From assembly GCF_034262375.1 (NCBI RefSeq), contig NZ_CP139558.1, positions 558,001 to 622,000 of the forward strand: a stretch of DNA of 64,000 nucleotides, given 5' to 3'. Position numbers and translations under genes: made by a program. Source of the DNA: Mucilaginibacter sabulilitoris. GTDB lineage: Bacteria; Bacteroidota; Bacteroidia; Sphingobacteriales; Sphingobacteriaceae. Positions 1-8,625 of the stretch are shown here, piece after piece. Positions within the stretch are counted from its first letter, which is position 1. Each line of letters begins with the position of its first letter. The notes beneath the pieces were generated by a model. The model did no database searches. It saw only the letters and a list, made by a program, of their open reading frames with translations, and had not been told where the DNA came from.

Positions 1-56
1 TAGCGGAGTAATTAAATAGGATAAAAGAGGGCAGGAGCAAGGATGAAGTTGGAGTA

Positions 57-138
57 AGGATAAAAGACAAAAAGATAAAGGAGATGAAGTAAATAAAAAC
101 AAGCTTTCCCTTTATCCACATCTTTAAGTCTTTTGTCC
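57..138. repeat. Imperfect intergenic inverted repeat
   Basis: The left arm (57-82, purine-rich, around GGATAAAAGACAAAAAGATA) is roughly the reverse complement of the right arm (107-138). The rest of the first 208 bases is A+T-rich and shows no gene. Confidence 0.5.
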
Positions 139-208
139 ATAAGTCCATCGTCCATTAAAAATATTGTAAATAATTAAGTAACTTTACTTTTATTATAAAA
201 TAGTTAAA

Positions 209-487
209 ATGAGTTTATTAAGTCAGGTAGAAGCAGCCTTAGATACTATCCGTCCGTATTTGGAGGCTGATGGCGGGAATGTTTCGATTGAGGAGATCAC
301 CCCTGAAGGTGTAGTTAAATTAAAGCTATTGGGATCATGCGGATCATGCCCCATGAGCATCATGACGCTTAAAGCAGGCATTGAGCAGGCTATTAAGAAA
401 GCAGTTCCGGAAATTACCGGTATTGAAGCTATAAACCTAACGGATATTGACGACCCCAACGCAGTACTTCCCGAAAATTTAAGATAG
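209..487 (+). CDS. NifU-like C-terminal domain iron-sulfur scaffold protein
   Basis: A 92-residue cytosolic protein made only of the NifU C-terminal domain, which binds an Fe-S cluster and passes it to target proteins. The cluster-binding CxxC is Cys44/Cys47 in GSCGSCPMS, preceded by the typical LEADGGNV segment (residues 18-25). The size fits the stand-alone Nfu family; the N-terminal domain of full NifU is absent. The ATG at 209 begins just before the family's first helix ([12 protein letters not shown]). It stands alone, with a secreted protein of unrelated function downstream after about 115 bases. The family call is firm; which apoproteins it serves is unknown. Confidence 0.92.
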   Translation: MSLLSQVEAALDTIRPYLEADGGNVSIEEITPEGVVKLKLLGSCGSCPMSIMTLKAGIEQAIKKAVPEITGIEAINLTDIDDPNAVLPENLR

Positions 488-602
488 TAGTGTTAAGTAT
501 TGTTAAAAACGGGTAAATTTTACCGTATTAACTTACTTTTGATTAAAATTTTGAAACTTTTTCCGGCCGTAAAAGGTAGTATCAGGGAAGAGCGATGGAT
601 AT

Positions 603-1238
603 ATGAAATATTTAGTTGTCATATTTTTTTTATTTGCTACAGTTTCCACCTTTGCACAAAGCCATGATGATAGGCCCGTTGTGCAGTTTACCGGTGTTGT
701 ACATAATGCCGACAGCAGCAGTGTTATTGTACCCTATGTAAGTATTACCAATACCTCGGCACGCAATTCCGTTAGCTTATCAAATTATAAAGGTTACTTC
801 TCGTTTGTAGCGCATGAGCAGGATACCCTGCGTTTTACCTGTGTAGGCTATGGCCCGGTAACGGTAGTTATACCAGCAAATGTGCCAAATAAAAGCTATA
901 CGATGCAGGTATCGCTTAAGCCGCAGATCATTAACCTGCCAACTTTCCATGTATTTCCGTGGGCCACTACAGATGAATTTAAGAAAGATTTCCTATCCAT
1001 AAAGCTTGCAGATGATGATCTGGAAATAGCGCGTAAAAACATAAACCGTACAACACTGGTGGCATTGTCAAACGTATTGCCAAGAGATGCCCAAGAAATA
1101 CAGTCGGCAAGTGCGCAGTCAATGCATACCAGTATTTTAAATTCGCATTCCCTTACACCAAATCCATTGCTTAATCCGCTGGCCTGGGGTGGTTTAATAA
1201 AACAAATAACCGATAGCGATAATAAGAGCAGTAATTAG
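603..1238 (+). CDS. Secreted carboxypeptidase-regulatory-like (CarboxypepD_reg) domain protein
   Basis: A 211-residue exported protein. Residues 1-18 are a signal peptide (hydrophobic VVIFFLFATVSTF, then AQS). Residues about 27-105 look like a carboxypeptidase-D regulatory-like beta-sandwich: a VxFTGVV strand, NTSARNSVSLSNYKGYFSF, then DTLRFTCVGYGPVTV. In Bacteroidota this fold commonly forms the N-terminal part of outer-membrane receptors; here no barrel follows, and the last 100 residues are helical and polar. No catalytic residues are visible. It is probably a periplasmic or surface-associated protein of unknown role. It is transcribed alone, and a repeat (1250-1330) separates it from the convergent def gene. 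Confidence 0.75.
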   Translation: MKYLVVIFFLFATVSTFAQSHDDRPVVQFTGVVHNADSSSVIVPYVSITNTSARNSVSLSNYKGYFSFVAHEQDTLRFTCVGYGPVTVVIPANVPNKSYTMQVSLKPQIINLPTFHVFPWATTDEFKKDFLSIKLADDDLEIARKNINRTTLVALSNVLPRDAQEIQSASAQSMHTSILNSHSLTPNPLLNPLAWGGLIKQITDSDNKSSN

Positions 1239-1249
1239 TTCTGGGTTTT

Positions 1250-1330
1250 CAGTATTGAGTTCTGAGTTCCTCTTAGTTGTGGTTATTAATCTATTTATTT
1301 CTTCTCTTACTCAAAACTCATCACTCACTG
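1250..1330. repeat. Intergenic inverted repeat, ACTCAT-rich family
   Basis: Arms 1250-1270 (CAGTATTGAGTTCTGAGTTC) and 1307-1330 (ACTCAAAACTCATCACTCAC) are imperfect reverse complements rich in TGAGT/ACTCA. The same type of sequence occurs at 12906-13017. Confidence 0.55.
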
Positions 1331-1345
1331 CTTAAAACAAAAAAA

Positions 1346-1918
1346 CTACCGTCCTTTTTTTGCGGCGGGGAATTTCATTTTGTAATCTACGTCAACCATC
1401 CCTTTTGATATATCATTCAGCTTTTTCTCAATAAGGCGCCTGCGCAGCGGGCTCAGTTTGTCGGTGAACAGCTTACCTTCAATATGATCATACTCGTGCT
1501 GAATTACACGGGCGGCTAAACCCTTAAAGCTTTCTTCATGATGTTTCCAGTTCTCATCATAATATGACAGCTTTACAACTGGTTTGCGGTACACATCTTC
1601 CCTGATATCAGGAATGCTCAAACAGCCCTCATTAAAGCCCCATTCTTCGCCGGTTTCCTCTAAAATGGTAGCGTTTATAAATACTTTTTTAAAATCTTTC
1701 AGGTCGGGTTCTTCATCGCTGAACACAGATGCATCAACCACAAACAAGCGCATTGACATACCTACCTGCGGGGCGGCCAAACCTACGCCGCGGGCGGCAT
1801 ACATGGTTTCAAACATGTTTTCAACCAGCTCTTTAATATGCGGGTATTCATCAGGCTCAATTGCCGTTGCTTTTTTTCTCAGAACAGGATCTCCGTAGGC
1901 GATGATAGGATATTTCAT
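1346..1918 (-). CDS. def: Peptide deformylase
   Basis: Removes the formyl group from the N-terminal methionine of new proteins. All three family motifs are present: GVGLAAPQVG (residues 44-53), EGCLS (97-101) and HEYDH (141-145). The metal ligands are Cys99, His141 and His145, with Glu142 as the catalytic base. At 190 residues it has the usual length for a bacterial enzyme. The start is supported by a Bacteroidota promoter whose -7 box ends just before the ATG. The M16 peptidase gene lies upstream on the same strand, but def has its own promoter. The convergent neighbour is separated by a repeat. Confidence 0.97.
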   Translation of the reverse strand: MKYPIIAYGDPVLRKKATAIEPDEYPHIKELVENMFETMYAARGVGLAAPQVGMSMRLFVVDASVFSDEEPDLKDFKKVFINATILEETGEEWGFNEGCLSIPDIREDVYRKPVVKLSYYDENWKHHEESFKGLAARVIQHEYDHIEGKLFTDKLSPLRRRLIEKKLNDISKGMVDVDYKMKFPAAKKGR

Positions 1919-1922
1919 TATG

Positions 1923-1956
1923 CAAAAATACAGGTTTATTATTATTTAGGTTCAAA
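1923..1956 (-). promoter_or_regulatory. Bacteroidota-type promoter of def
   Basis: On the minus strand, TTTG (1953-1956) and TATTTTTG (1923-1930) are separated by 22 bases. They match the -33 TTTG and -7 TAnnTTTG consensus of the main Bacteroidota sigma factor. The ATG follows only 4 bases after the -7 box, so the leader is very short or absent. Confidence 0.7.
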
Positions 1957-3171
1957 TTTCAATGTAATTAACTTGTCGATATCGAAAACGTCATTGCTTA
2001 TTTCCAGAATTTGCTCTGCAGTTACCGCATTTATTTTATTAAATACATCTTCCAGCGTATCAATGTGGTTAAAATCAAGCAAACTTTTGGCCATAGAAAT
2101 GATCAGGCCGATTCTGTTTTCTTCGGCCAGTGCAATTTGGCCGATAAATTTTTCTTTTGCCTGGTGAAGCTGCAAAGTGCCCAATTTTTGGTCGCGTAGC
2201 TTTTTTAGTTCCTTATGTACCAGCCGTGAAGCCTTGTCGGCCTTTTCGGCATCGGTTCCGAAATAGATTGAAAAAATACCCGTATCTGAAAGTGGGGTAT
2301 AGTTTGATTCGATGGTGTATGCAATACCATACCTTTCGCGGATCTCGAGGTTGAGCCTGCTGCTCATGCCCATGCCGCCCAGCAAATTGTTCAGCAGCAG
2401 CAGCGGGGTTTTGTATTTGTGCGATGAAGAATAAGCCTGGTTGCCCATTACACAGTGTGTTTGCGATATTGGCTTTTTAATAATATGTATACCGCTTTGG
2501 TTAGCCTGCGGGACTATCCGGTTTTTTTGAGGCTGGTTTATCGCAATCGCACCAAAATATTTTTCAGACAGCCTGATGAGCTTTTTAAAATCATAATTAC
2601 CATGCAGCGCGAATATCATTTCGGCGGTATTATAATTGTCTTTAATAAAAGCCCTGACATCATCGCCATTCATTTTGGTAACCGATTCGGTAGTACCCAA
2701 TATGTTTTTACCTATAGGATGATCTGCAAAAAGCAGTTCCTCAAAATCATCCTGTATAGCTTCTTCGGGCTGATCAAGGTAGGAGGCAATCTCATCCAGT
2801 ATAACCCCTTTTTCTTTTTCCTGCTCCTCTTCAGGGAAGGTAGAATGAAAAAGGATATCTTCAAACAGGTCCATGGAACGCTCCAGGTGCTGGTTAAGCA
2901 GCGAAGCGTGTATGCAGGTATACTCCTTGGTGGTATAGGCATTTAAATCGGCGCCAACCAACTCCAGCCGGTTTAAAATTTGGCTGGTATTGCGCCTTTC
3001 GGTTTCTTTAAATAACAGGTGTTCAATAAAATGCGCGAGGCCTTCCTGCTGCGGTTTTTCATCGCGTGAGCCTGCATTTACAATAAAGCAGCAATGGGTT
3101 ATGGCAGATGGCGCATGTTTATACAATATCCTGATGCCATTGGGTAAGGTGTAAGCCTGGTAGTCGATCAT
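1942..3171 (-). CDS. M16 family zinc metallopeptidase (insulinase/processing-peptidase type)
   Basis: A 409-residue zinc peptidase with the inverted HxxEH motif of the M16 family: His47, Glu50, His51 in HFIEHLLFKE, counted from the start chosen here. The downstream acidic stretch and the R-Y pair near GYx in the second half (RERYGIAYTIES) fit the two-domain architecture of short M16 peptidases. The frame stays open to 3246, but a perfect -7 promoter box (TATCTTTG) sits just upstream of the ATG at 3171. Translation therefore should start at MIDYQAYTLPNG, which removes a false hydrophobic N-terminus. No signal peptide remains, so it is probably cytosolic. It is monocistronic, with def downstream on its own promoter. 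Confidence 0.92.
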   Translation of the reverse strand: MIDYQAYTLPNGIRILYKHAPSAITHCCFIVNAGSRDEKPQQEGLAHFIEHLLFKETERRNTSQILNRLELVGADLNAYTTKEYTCIHASLLNQHLERSMDLFEDILFHSTFPEEEQEKEKGVILDEIASYLDQPEEAIQDDFEELLFADHPIGKNILGTTESVTKMNGDDVRAFIKDNYNTAEMIFALHGNYDFKKLIRLSEKYFGAIAINQPQKNRIVPQANQSGIHIIKKPISQTHCVMGNQAYSSSHKYKTPLLLLNNLLGGMGMSSRLNLEIRERYGIAYTIESNYTPLSDTGIFSIYFGTDAEKADKASRLVHKELKKLRDQKLGTLQLHQAKEKFIGQIALAEENRIGLIISMAKSLLDFNHIDTLEDVFNKINAVTAEQILEISNDVFDIDKLITLKFEPK

Positions 3172-3177
3172 GAGCAG

Positions 3178-3185
3178 CAAAGATA
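3178..3185 (-). promoter_or_regulatory. -7 promoter box of the M16 peptidase gene
   Basis: TATCTTTG on the minus strand, an exact TAnnTTTG match, ends 6 bases before the ATG at 3171. It rules out the more upstream in-frame start. I see no clear TTG at the standard -33 distance. Confidence 0.6.
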
Positions 3186-3330
3186 ACGTTATATACGTTA
3201 CAATTATTTTCACACTATTGTAAGTGATTTGTGCTATTTTAGGCAAAAAAAAACAAAATGAATATGCAAGTCACCTGATAAGCATTATTTCAATACCCCC
3301 ATATATTAAAATAACCCCCCACATCCATCT

Positions 3331-3870
3331 ATGAAAATTAAAATTGCAGACCTTGAGTTTGAGACCCTCATTAATGAAAATAATATACTGGAACGTGCCA
3401 AAGCTATTGGCCAGCAGCTAAATGCCGATTACCAGGATAGCGTGCCCGTATTTATCGGCGTATTGAATGGTAGCTTTTTATTTATTGCCGACCTGATTAA
3501 GCAGATTGATATTAACTGCGAAATTGCCTTTACCAAGCTGGCTTCGTACTATGGCGGCACTACCAGCAAATTAAAAATCCGGGAGGATATTGATTTAGCT
3601 ATGGATATCAAAGACCGGGATGTTGTAATTATTGAGGATATTGTTGATACCGGCAATACCCTTAATTATCTGATTGATAAGCTGAGACTTCGTATGCCTG
3701 CATCTATTAATGTATGTTCGCTGCTGCTTAAACCCGCCGCCCTTCAAAACCCAATTGAAGAGCTTAAGTATATAGGGTTTGAAATTGAGAATGATTTTGT
3801 AGTGGGCTACGGCCTCGATTACCAGGAAATGGGCCGAAATCTGAGAGATATTTATAAGAAGGTAAATTGA
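3331..3870 (+). CDS. hpt: Hypoxanthine phosphoribosyltransferase
   Basis: Purine salvage enzyme that joins hypoxanthine (often also guanine) to PRPP, giving IMP or GMP. The PRPP-binding signature VVIIEDIVDTGNTL is at residues 98-111, with the acidic pair Glu102/Asp103. The flexible-loop region with the SYYGGTTS segment is at residues 72-79, and GVLNGSFLF (43-51) forms the PPi loop. At 179 residues the length is normal for HPRT. It stands alone on this strand. A hairpin-rich repeat region follows the stop codon and may end transcription. Discrimination between hypoxanthine and guanine cannot be read from the sequence. Confidence 0.95.
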   Translation: MKIKIADLEFETLINENNILERAKAIGQQLNADYQDSVPVFIGVLNGSFLFIADLIKQIDINCEIAFTKLASYYGGTTSKLKIREDIDLAMDIKDRDVVIIEDIVDTGNTLNYLIDKLRLRMPASINVCSLLLKPAALQNPIEELKYIGFEIENDFVVGYGLDYQEMGRNLRDIYKKVN

Positions 3871-3919
3871 TATTTCGGAATTGAAATGTTCGATTTCGGA
3901 TTCGAACCTTTATGAAGTC

Positions 3920-3991
3920 ATCCCGAATTTATTTCGGGATATCATATGTTGAGCACCTCACATGCATATTTTATCTTACATGTGTGGTGCT
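3920..3991. repeat. Dispersed palindromic element plus hairpin after hpt
   Basis: A palindrome at 3920-3940 (arms ATCCCGAA and TTCGGGAT) is followed by a second hairpin at 3952-3991, with 13-bp arms and one mismatch around AGCACC...GGTGCT. The first palindrome recurs in variant form near 20975-20996 and 23618-23640. Confidence 0.65.
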
Positions 3992-4115
3992 TGAGCAAGT
4001 TCAGTGCGACATTTTATCTTGGATTACCCCGCTTTTTTGTGCCCCTAAAGTCATTGAAGAAGAATTTACTTTAGTACTCATTTCATAAAATCTTATTGAA
4101 GAAGTATATTTAAAA

Positions 4116-4708
4116 ATGATCAAAAGGATACTGATTATAAATGTAATAGTATGTCTTGCTTTTGGGCTGAAAGCCCAGATTTCCTTGTTTAAGTCAAACG
4201 CCACCGATCAGGAAAAATTGAATCTTTTGTTTATCAAAATATACATGATAGGTACGATCAAGCGATAGCTTATACTCAGTCGGTCTATTGGAATAGCAAT
4301 ATAAAAGACTATTCCATGCTTGTTTTTAAAGATGGAGTTTGGTATAAAGGATATTTATATTCAAAAAGATTAAAGAGCAATGTGTGGTCAAAACCCAAAA
4401 TCAAATTAAGAAGAGTAGAAAACAGTAAAGTGCTGAAAATAGTTGATTATTTAAACTCAGCTAATTTATGGAGTATGAACCGTGATTCTTTAAATATTCA
4501 TGAACGACGAAATAAAGATGGATCGATAGAAAAACTTTCCGTTTATGACCTCGACAACGATCGATTTGAGATCTTCGACAAAAATAGGTTTGTTATAATT
4601 GAGTCATATGCACCGGAATATTTTTTAGAGGAGCTTCCCGAGAATAAAATTCTCGAACACTTTATAAAAGTAAGGGATTGGTTTACAGTGAATTATGAAG
4701 CGCTTTAA
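4116..4708 (+). pseudogene. Small secreted protein gene with a -1 frameshift at an A5 run
   Basis: The ATG at 4116 opens a frame with a signal peptide (MIKRILIINVIVCLAFGLKA) that stops early at a TAG near 4254. From 4220 the neighbouring frame continues without a stop to 4708: ESFVYQNIHDRYDQ, then SMLVFKDGVWYKG and so on. Adding one A to the A5 run at 4213-4217, or a -1 ribosomal slip on that run, joins the two parts. The result is one continuous protein of about 197 residues, with no other stop. No known family was recognised. The stop codon overlaps the convergent mfd stop by 4 bases. It could be a sequencing error, a recent pseudogene or a programmed frameshift; the join itself is clear. 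Confidence 0.7.
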
Positions 4709-7700
4709 TCTACCCCAACCATTCCCGCAATTTCACTCAAAAACAAAACGGCTTGATCAATGCTGTTAACGCCCTCAATACTCAGGCGCAGGGTATTTTT
4801 AACTTCTTTAAGATTGGTGCGGCGCATGTTGCTTTGCACAAACGTAAGCACATTTCGGAAAGCATCTGATTCGAAATAGGTAGATTGCTGATTGCTGATA
4901 AAATAACCGCGCAGCACATTCTTTTTAAGTGAAATTTTCTCGAAACCGATAACCTTACCCAGCCATTGCAGGCGCATGGTATTCAACAAGTCATTTACCT
5001 GCGGGGGTATTTTACCGAAACGGTCATGTAGCTGTTGCTGAAATGCCGATAATTCCACCTCGTTCTCCAGTTTAGAAAGCTCGGTGTACAGGTTATATCG
5101 TTCGGTAATATTGGTTACATACTCATCCGGTATCAATATCTCCAGGTCGGTATCAATTTGAGTAAAGGAAATGAAAGGCCGTGGTTTATCATCGGGGAAT
5201 ACACCTTTAAACTCATCCTCCTTCAGCTCCTGTATGGCCTCATCAAGAATTTTGTGGTACATATCGAAACCTATCTCGGCAATAAAACCGCTTTGTTCGG
5301 CACCCAGCAAGTTGCCACTGCCGCGAATGTCCAGATCGCGCATGGCCACATTAAAGCCACTTCCCAGGTCGCTGAACTCCTCAATAGCGCTCAGACGTTT
5401 GCGGGCCTCGCTGGTTAGTGTTGATAAAGGCGGACTCAGTAAGTAGCAATACGCCTTTTTATTACTCCGCCCCACACGACCGCGCATCTGGTGCAGATCG
5501 CTCAGGCCAAACATGTGAGCGTAGTTAATGATAATGGTGTTGGCATTGGGGATATCCAAACCGGCTTCAATAATGGTTGTGGCCACCAGCACATCGTAAT
5601 CGTTATTTACAAATTTGAGCATTACATCCTCCAGGTCGTCGCCCTCCAGCTGACCGTGAGCAATGCCTATGCGTGCTTTAGGCACCAGTTTGCGGATAAG
5701 GCCACCCAATTGTGGCAGATCGGCAACACGGTTATGGATAAAGAATACCTGGCCCCCACGATCTATCTCAAATTCAACCGCGTCTTTAATAAGCGTATCG
5801 TTAAATACATGCAGTTCGGTAACTACTGGCTGCCTGTTGGGTGGTGGGGTTGATATGATGGAAAGATCACGTGCGCCCATGAGCGAAAAATGCAGTGTAC
5901 GCGGAATAGGTGTAGCGGTAAGCGTAAGCGTATCCACATTGGCGCGCATTTGTTTCAGCTTTTCTTTGGTTGATACGCCGAATTTTTGCTCTTCGTCAAT
6001 GATCATCAGCCCCAGGTCTTTAAACTTCACGTCTTTGCTTACCAGGCGATGGGTGCCTATAATGATATCTACTTTGCCTTCTTTTAGTTTCTCCAGGGTT
6101 TCCTTGATTTGCCGGCTTGATTTAAAGCGGTTCACGTAATCAATATTGGCGGGGAAGCCTTTGAGCCTGTCGGTAAATGTTTTGTAATGCTGGGCAGCTA
6201 AAATGGTGGTTGGCACCAGTATGGCAACCTGTTTGCTGTCGGCAACGGCTTTAAACGCCGCGCGAACGGCAACTTCGGTTTTACCAAAGCCGACGTCACC
6301 GCAAATGAGCCTGTCCATAGGGTGCGGCGATTCCATGTCCTTCTTAAAGTCGGCGGTGGCTTTTTCTTGGTCAGGAGTATCCTCGTACAGAAACGATGCT
6401 TCCAGTTCGGTTTGCAGGTAACTATCTGGCGAAAAGGCATTGCCATGCTGAGCCTTACGCAGGGCATAAAGCTTTATCAGGTCGCGGGCTATGTCTTTAA
6501 CTTTTTTTTTTGTTGTTTTCTTGAGGCGTTCCCAGGTATCGGTACCCAGCTTGTTCATTTTGGGCACGGTGCCCTCTTTGCCGCTGTATTTGGAAATACG
6601 GTTAAGCGAGTTAATGTTTACATAAAGCAGATCGTTATCGGCATAAACCAAACGGATCATTTCCTGCTGCTTGCCGTTAACCTCCACTTTCTCTAATCCG
6701 GCGTATTTGCCTATGCCGTGGTCAATATGGGTTACATAATCACCGGTTTTCAGGTCGCGCAGTTCTTTCAGGGTGATGGCCTGTGAGCGCTGATAGCCTT
6801 TTTTAAGCTTATATTTATAATAACGGTCAAATATCTGGTGATCGGTATAGCAGGCCAGCTTTTGCTCATGGTCCACAAAACCTTCACGTATAGATACGCT
6901 GATGGGAGTAAATTTTACACTTTTATCCAGATCGTCCAAAATGGCGTATAAGCGCTCCACCTGCCGGGATGAATCAGTAAGGATAAAGTTCTCTATTTGT
7001 ACCTCCTCATTATTTTTAAAGTTGTGGATAAGCAGCGTAAAATCTTTGTTAAAAGACGGCTGCGGCCGCATATCAAAATTGATGGAAGCCGTGGGCTGAT
7101 AAAAGAACTGCTTGCCAAACTCAACCACAGGGAAATCATGCAGCTGATCGGCTATAAGTTTTTCATCGGTGAAGCCAAATTTAGGGTCAATCCATTCGGG
7201 ATTTTGCGCCTTTTCTTCGGCAGATAAAGCTTTCCAAAGGGTAACCGCTTTTTTATAACCTGTTTGAATAATATCAAGCGTAAACTGTACATCCTTTATC
7301 CATACCTGTGTACCTACATCAACATATTCCAGTAGCGAAATATTGCTTTCGGTTAAATATTTTGATTGTACGTTGGGTACAATGGTGATGCTTTTTACCT
7401 GCTCAACGGAAAGCTGGCTTTCAATTTCAAACGTGCGGATAGATTCAATAAAATCGCCGAAGAACTCTATGCGATAGGGCAGGTTGTGCGAGAAGGAAAA
7501 GATATCAACAATACCGCCGCGAACAGAGAACTGACCTGGTTCATATACAAAATCAACGCGGTCAAAATCGTATTCAATTAAAAACTCATTAATAAAATCG
7601 ATGCTTAATTTACTTCCAACAGCAATTTCGAGCGTGTTTTTTTCAAGCGATGCACGATCTATCACTTTTTCGGCCAGGGCCTCGGGATAAGTTACTATCA

Positions 7701-8061
7701 GCTGCCCAAATTCGGTGGAGTGGTTAAGTTCGTTCAGCACCTCAGCACGGGCCAGTACATTACTGCTGTCGGGCTGGGTAAATTCAAACGGTTTACGGTA
7801 CGACGATGGAAAAAGCAGCACCTCCTTGCCTGTCAGATTTTCCAGATCGGCCTGAAAATAACCGGCTTCCTCGCGCTCGGGCAGCACAAATATCATGTGC
7901 TTATGCTGTAAAAAATACAAAGCTACCGCCATGGCCGAATCACTTGATCCGACTAAACCACGAAGCTGTACTCTTGGATTTTTAGAAGCGTTAAGGGCCG
8001 CAGCCAGCGCCTTGATCCTGTCATCAGCTTTATATCTGTCTAAAATATCACGGATGTTCAA
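4705..8061 (-). CDS. mfd: Transcription-repair coupling factor
   Basis: Large ATP-dependent DNA translocase that removes RNA polymerase stalled at lesions and recruits UvrA. Visible parts, counted from the start chosen here: an N-terminal UvrB-like module (about residues 20-330); the CarD-like RNA-polymerase interaction domain (LKTGDYVTHIDHGIGKYAGL, about 440-510); and the helicase core with Walker A GDVGFGKTE (about 585), DEEQ box (about 687) and TATPIPRT. A C-terminal TRCF domain follows. The length of 1118 residues is normal. An in-frame TTG at 8079 exists, but an exact -7 promoter box lies at 8069-8076, so the TTG at 8061 (start of LNIRDILDRY) is the better start. Confidence 0.95.
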   Translation of the reverse strand: MNIRDILDRYKADDRIKALAAALNASKNPRVQLRGLVGSSDSAMAVALYFLQHKHMIFVLPEREEAGYFQADLENLTGKEVLLFPSSYRKPFEFTQPDSSNVLARAEVLNELNHSTEFGQLIVTYPEALAEKVIDRASLEKNTLEIAVGSKLSIDFINEFLIEYDFDRVDFVYEPGQFSVRGGIVDIFSFSHNLPYRIEFFGDFIESIRTFEIESQLSVEQVKSITIVPNVQSKYLTESNISLLEYVDVGTQVWIKDVQFTLDIIQTGYKKAVTLWKALSAEEKAQNPEWIDPKFGFTDEKLIADQLHDFPVVEFGKQFFYQPTASINFDMRPQPSFNKDFTLLIHNFKNNEEVQIENFILTDSSRQVERLYAILDDLDKSVKFTPISVSIREGFVDHEQKLACYTDHQIFDRYYKYKLKKGYQRSQAITLKELRDLKTGDYVTHIDHGIGKYAGLEKVEVNGKQQEMIRLVYADNDLLYVNINSLNRISKYSGKEGTVPKMNKLGTDTWERLKKTTKKKVKDIARDLIKLYALRKAQHGNAFSPDSYLQTELEASFLYEDTPDQEKATADFKKDMESPHPMDRLICGDVGFGKTEVAVRAAFKAVADSKQVAILVPTTILAAQHYKTFTDRLKGFPANIDYVNRFKSSRQIKETLEKLKEGKVDIIIGTHRLVSKDVKFKDLGLMIIDEEQKFGVSTKEKLKQMRANVDTLTLTATPIPRTLHFSLMGARDLSIISTPPPNRQPVVTELHVFNDTLIKDAVEFEIDRGGQVFFIHNRVADLPQLGGLIRKLVPKARIGIAHGQLEGDDLEDVMLKFVNNDYDVLVATTIIEAGLDIPNANTIIINYAHMFGLSDLHQMRGRVGRSNKKAYCYLLSPPLSTLTSEARKRLSAIEEFSDLGSGFNVAMRDLDIRGSGNLLGAEQSGFIAEIGFDMYHKILDEAIQELKEDEFKGVFPDDKPRPFISFTQIDTDLEILIPDEYVTNITERYNLYTELSKLENEVELSAFQQQLHDRFGKIPPQVNDLLNTMRLQWLGKVIGFEKISLKKNVLRGYFISNQQSTYFESDAFRNVLTFVQSNMRRTNLKEVKNTLRLSIEGVNSIDQAVLFLSEIAGMVGVD

Positions 8062-8068
8062 ACTGCCG

Positions 8069-8076
8069 CAAATGTA
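8069..8076 (-). promoter_or_regulatory. -7 promoter box of mfd
   Basis: TACATTTG on the minus strand, an exact TAnnTTTG match, ends 7 bases before the TTG start at 8061. It overlaps the alternative start at 8079 and so argues against it. Confidence 0.55.
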
Positions 8077-8217
8077 CAAAAAAAGCGTCTTTTAAAATAA
8101 CATGGTTAAATTGTGCATAATTATGCAAACAATATGCGTATAATATTACTTTTTAATGGTAAATTGAATAAGCTTATCACCTAAGCCAACCTATTACTTA
8201 AACCAAAATTTATAACC

Positions 8218-8625
8218 ATGAAGAATGCAATTGTATGGGGTATTATTATTGGCGTATTAAGTGGTCTGTGGATGTTTACCATGCACCAGTTAGGTATTAC
8301 GCCGAGTACAGACAAAGTAGCCACAGCTGAATATTTTTCGTTTCTGATACCGGCCATAGGGCTGTTTTTTGGTATCAGAAGTTACCGTGCCCATGATTGC
8401 AAAGGCCAGATGGGCTTTTTGGAGGCACTGGTGCAAAGCTTTAAAATATTAATAGTAGGAGGTATTATTGCTGTTTTTGGCGCGATACTTTATATTAGCT
8501 ATATAGCTGAAGGAAATAACATCAGAGATTTTTCGGGCAGGATATTCGGGGCTTTGCTGGTAGGCGTACTGCTGGCCTTCGGTGTATCGCTGCTGTTTCA
8601 CAATAAATCAAACAAGGTTGATTAA
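8218..8625 (+). CDS. DUF4199 family membrane protein
   Basis: A 135-residue inner-membrane protein with four predicted helices: about residues 4-24, 40-58, 76-97 and 110-130. The pattern (N-terminal AIVWGIIIGVLSGLW, middle FGIRSYR, then a basic/acidic loop with GFLEALVQSFKI) matches the DUF4199 family common in Bacteroidota, whose role is unknown. The ATG at 8218 is preceded by an A-rich leader. Its last codons overlap the start region of the next gene (DUF2752), which suggests translational coupling. No catalytic residues are visible. Confidence 0.82.
   Translation: MKNAIVWGIIIGVLSGLWMFTMHQLGITPSTDKVATAEYFSFLIPAIGLFFGIRSYRAHDCKGQMGFLEALVQSFKILIVGGIIAVFGAILYISYIAEGNNIRDFSGRIFGALLVGVLLAFGVSLLFHNKSNKVD

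Noticed and set aside
3893..3910. GATTCGAACC, resembling a tRNA T-arm in reverse
   Set aside because: No acceptor stem, D-arm or anticodon arm can be folded around it on either strand.
4001..4204. 67-codon minus-strand frame
   Set aside because: It runs opposite the signal peptide of the frameshifted gene and across a hairpin repeat; low-complexity sequence, no family.
5158..7581. Several long open frames on the plus strand opposite mfd
   Set aside because: They lie antisense to a well-conserved gene, have no recognisable domain and no ribosome-binding or promoter context.
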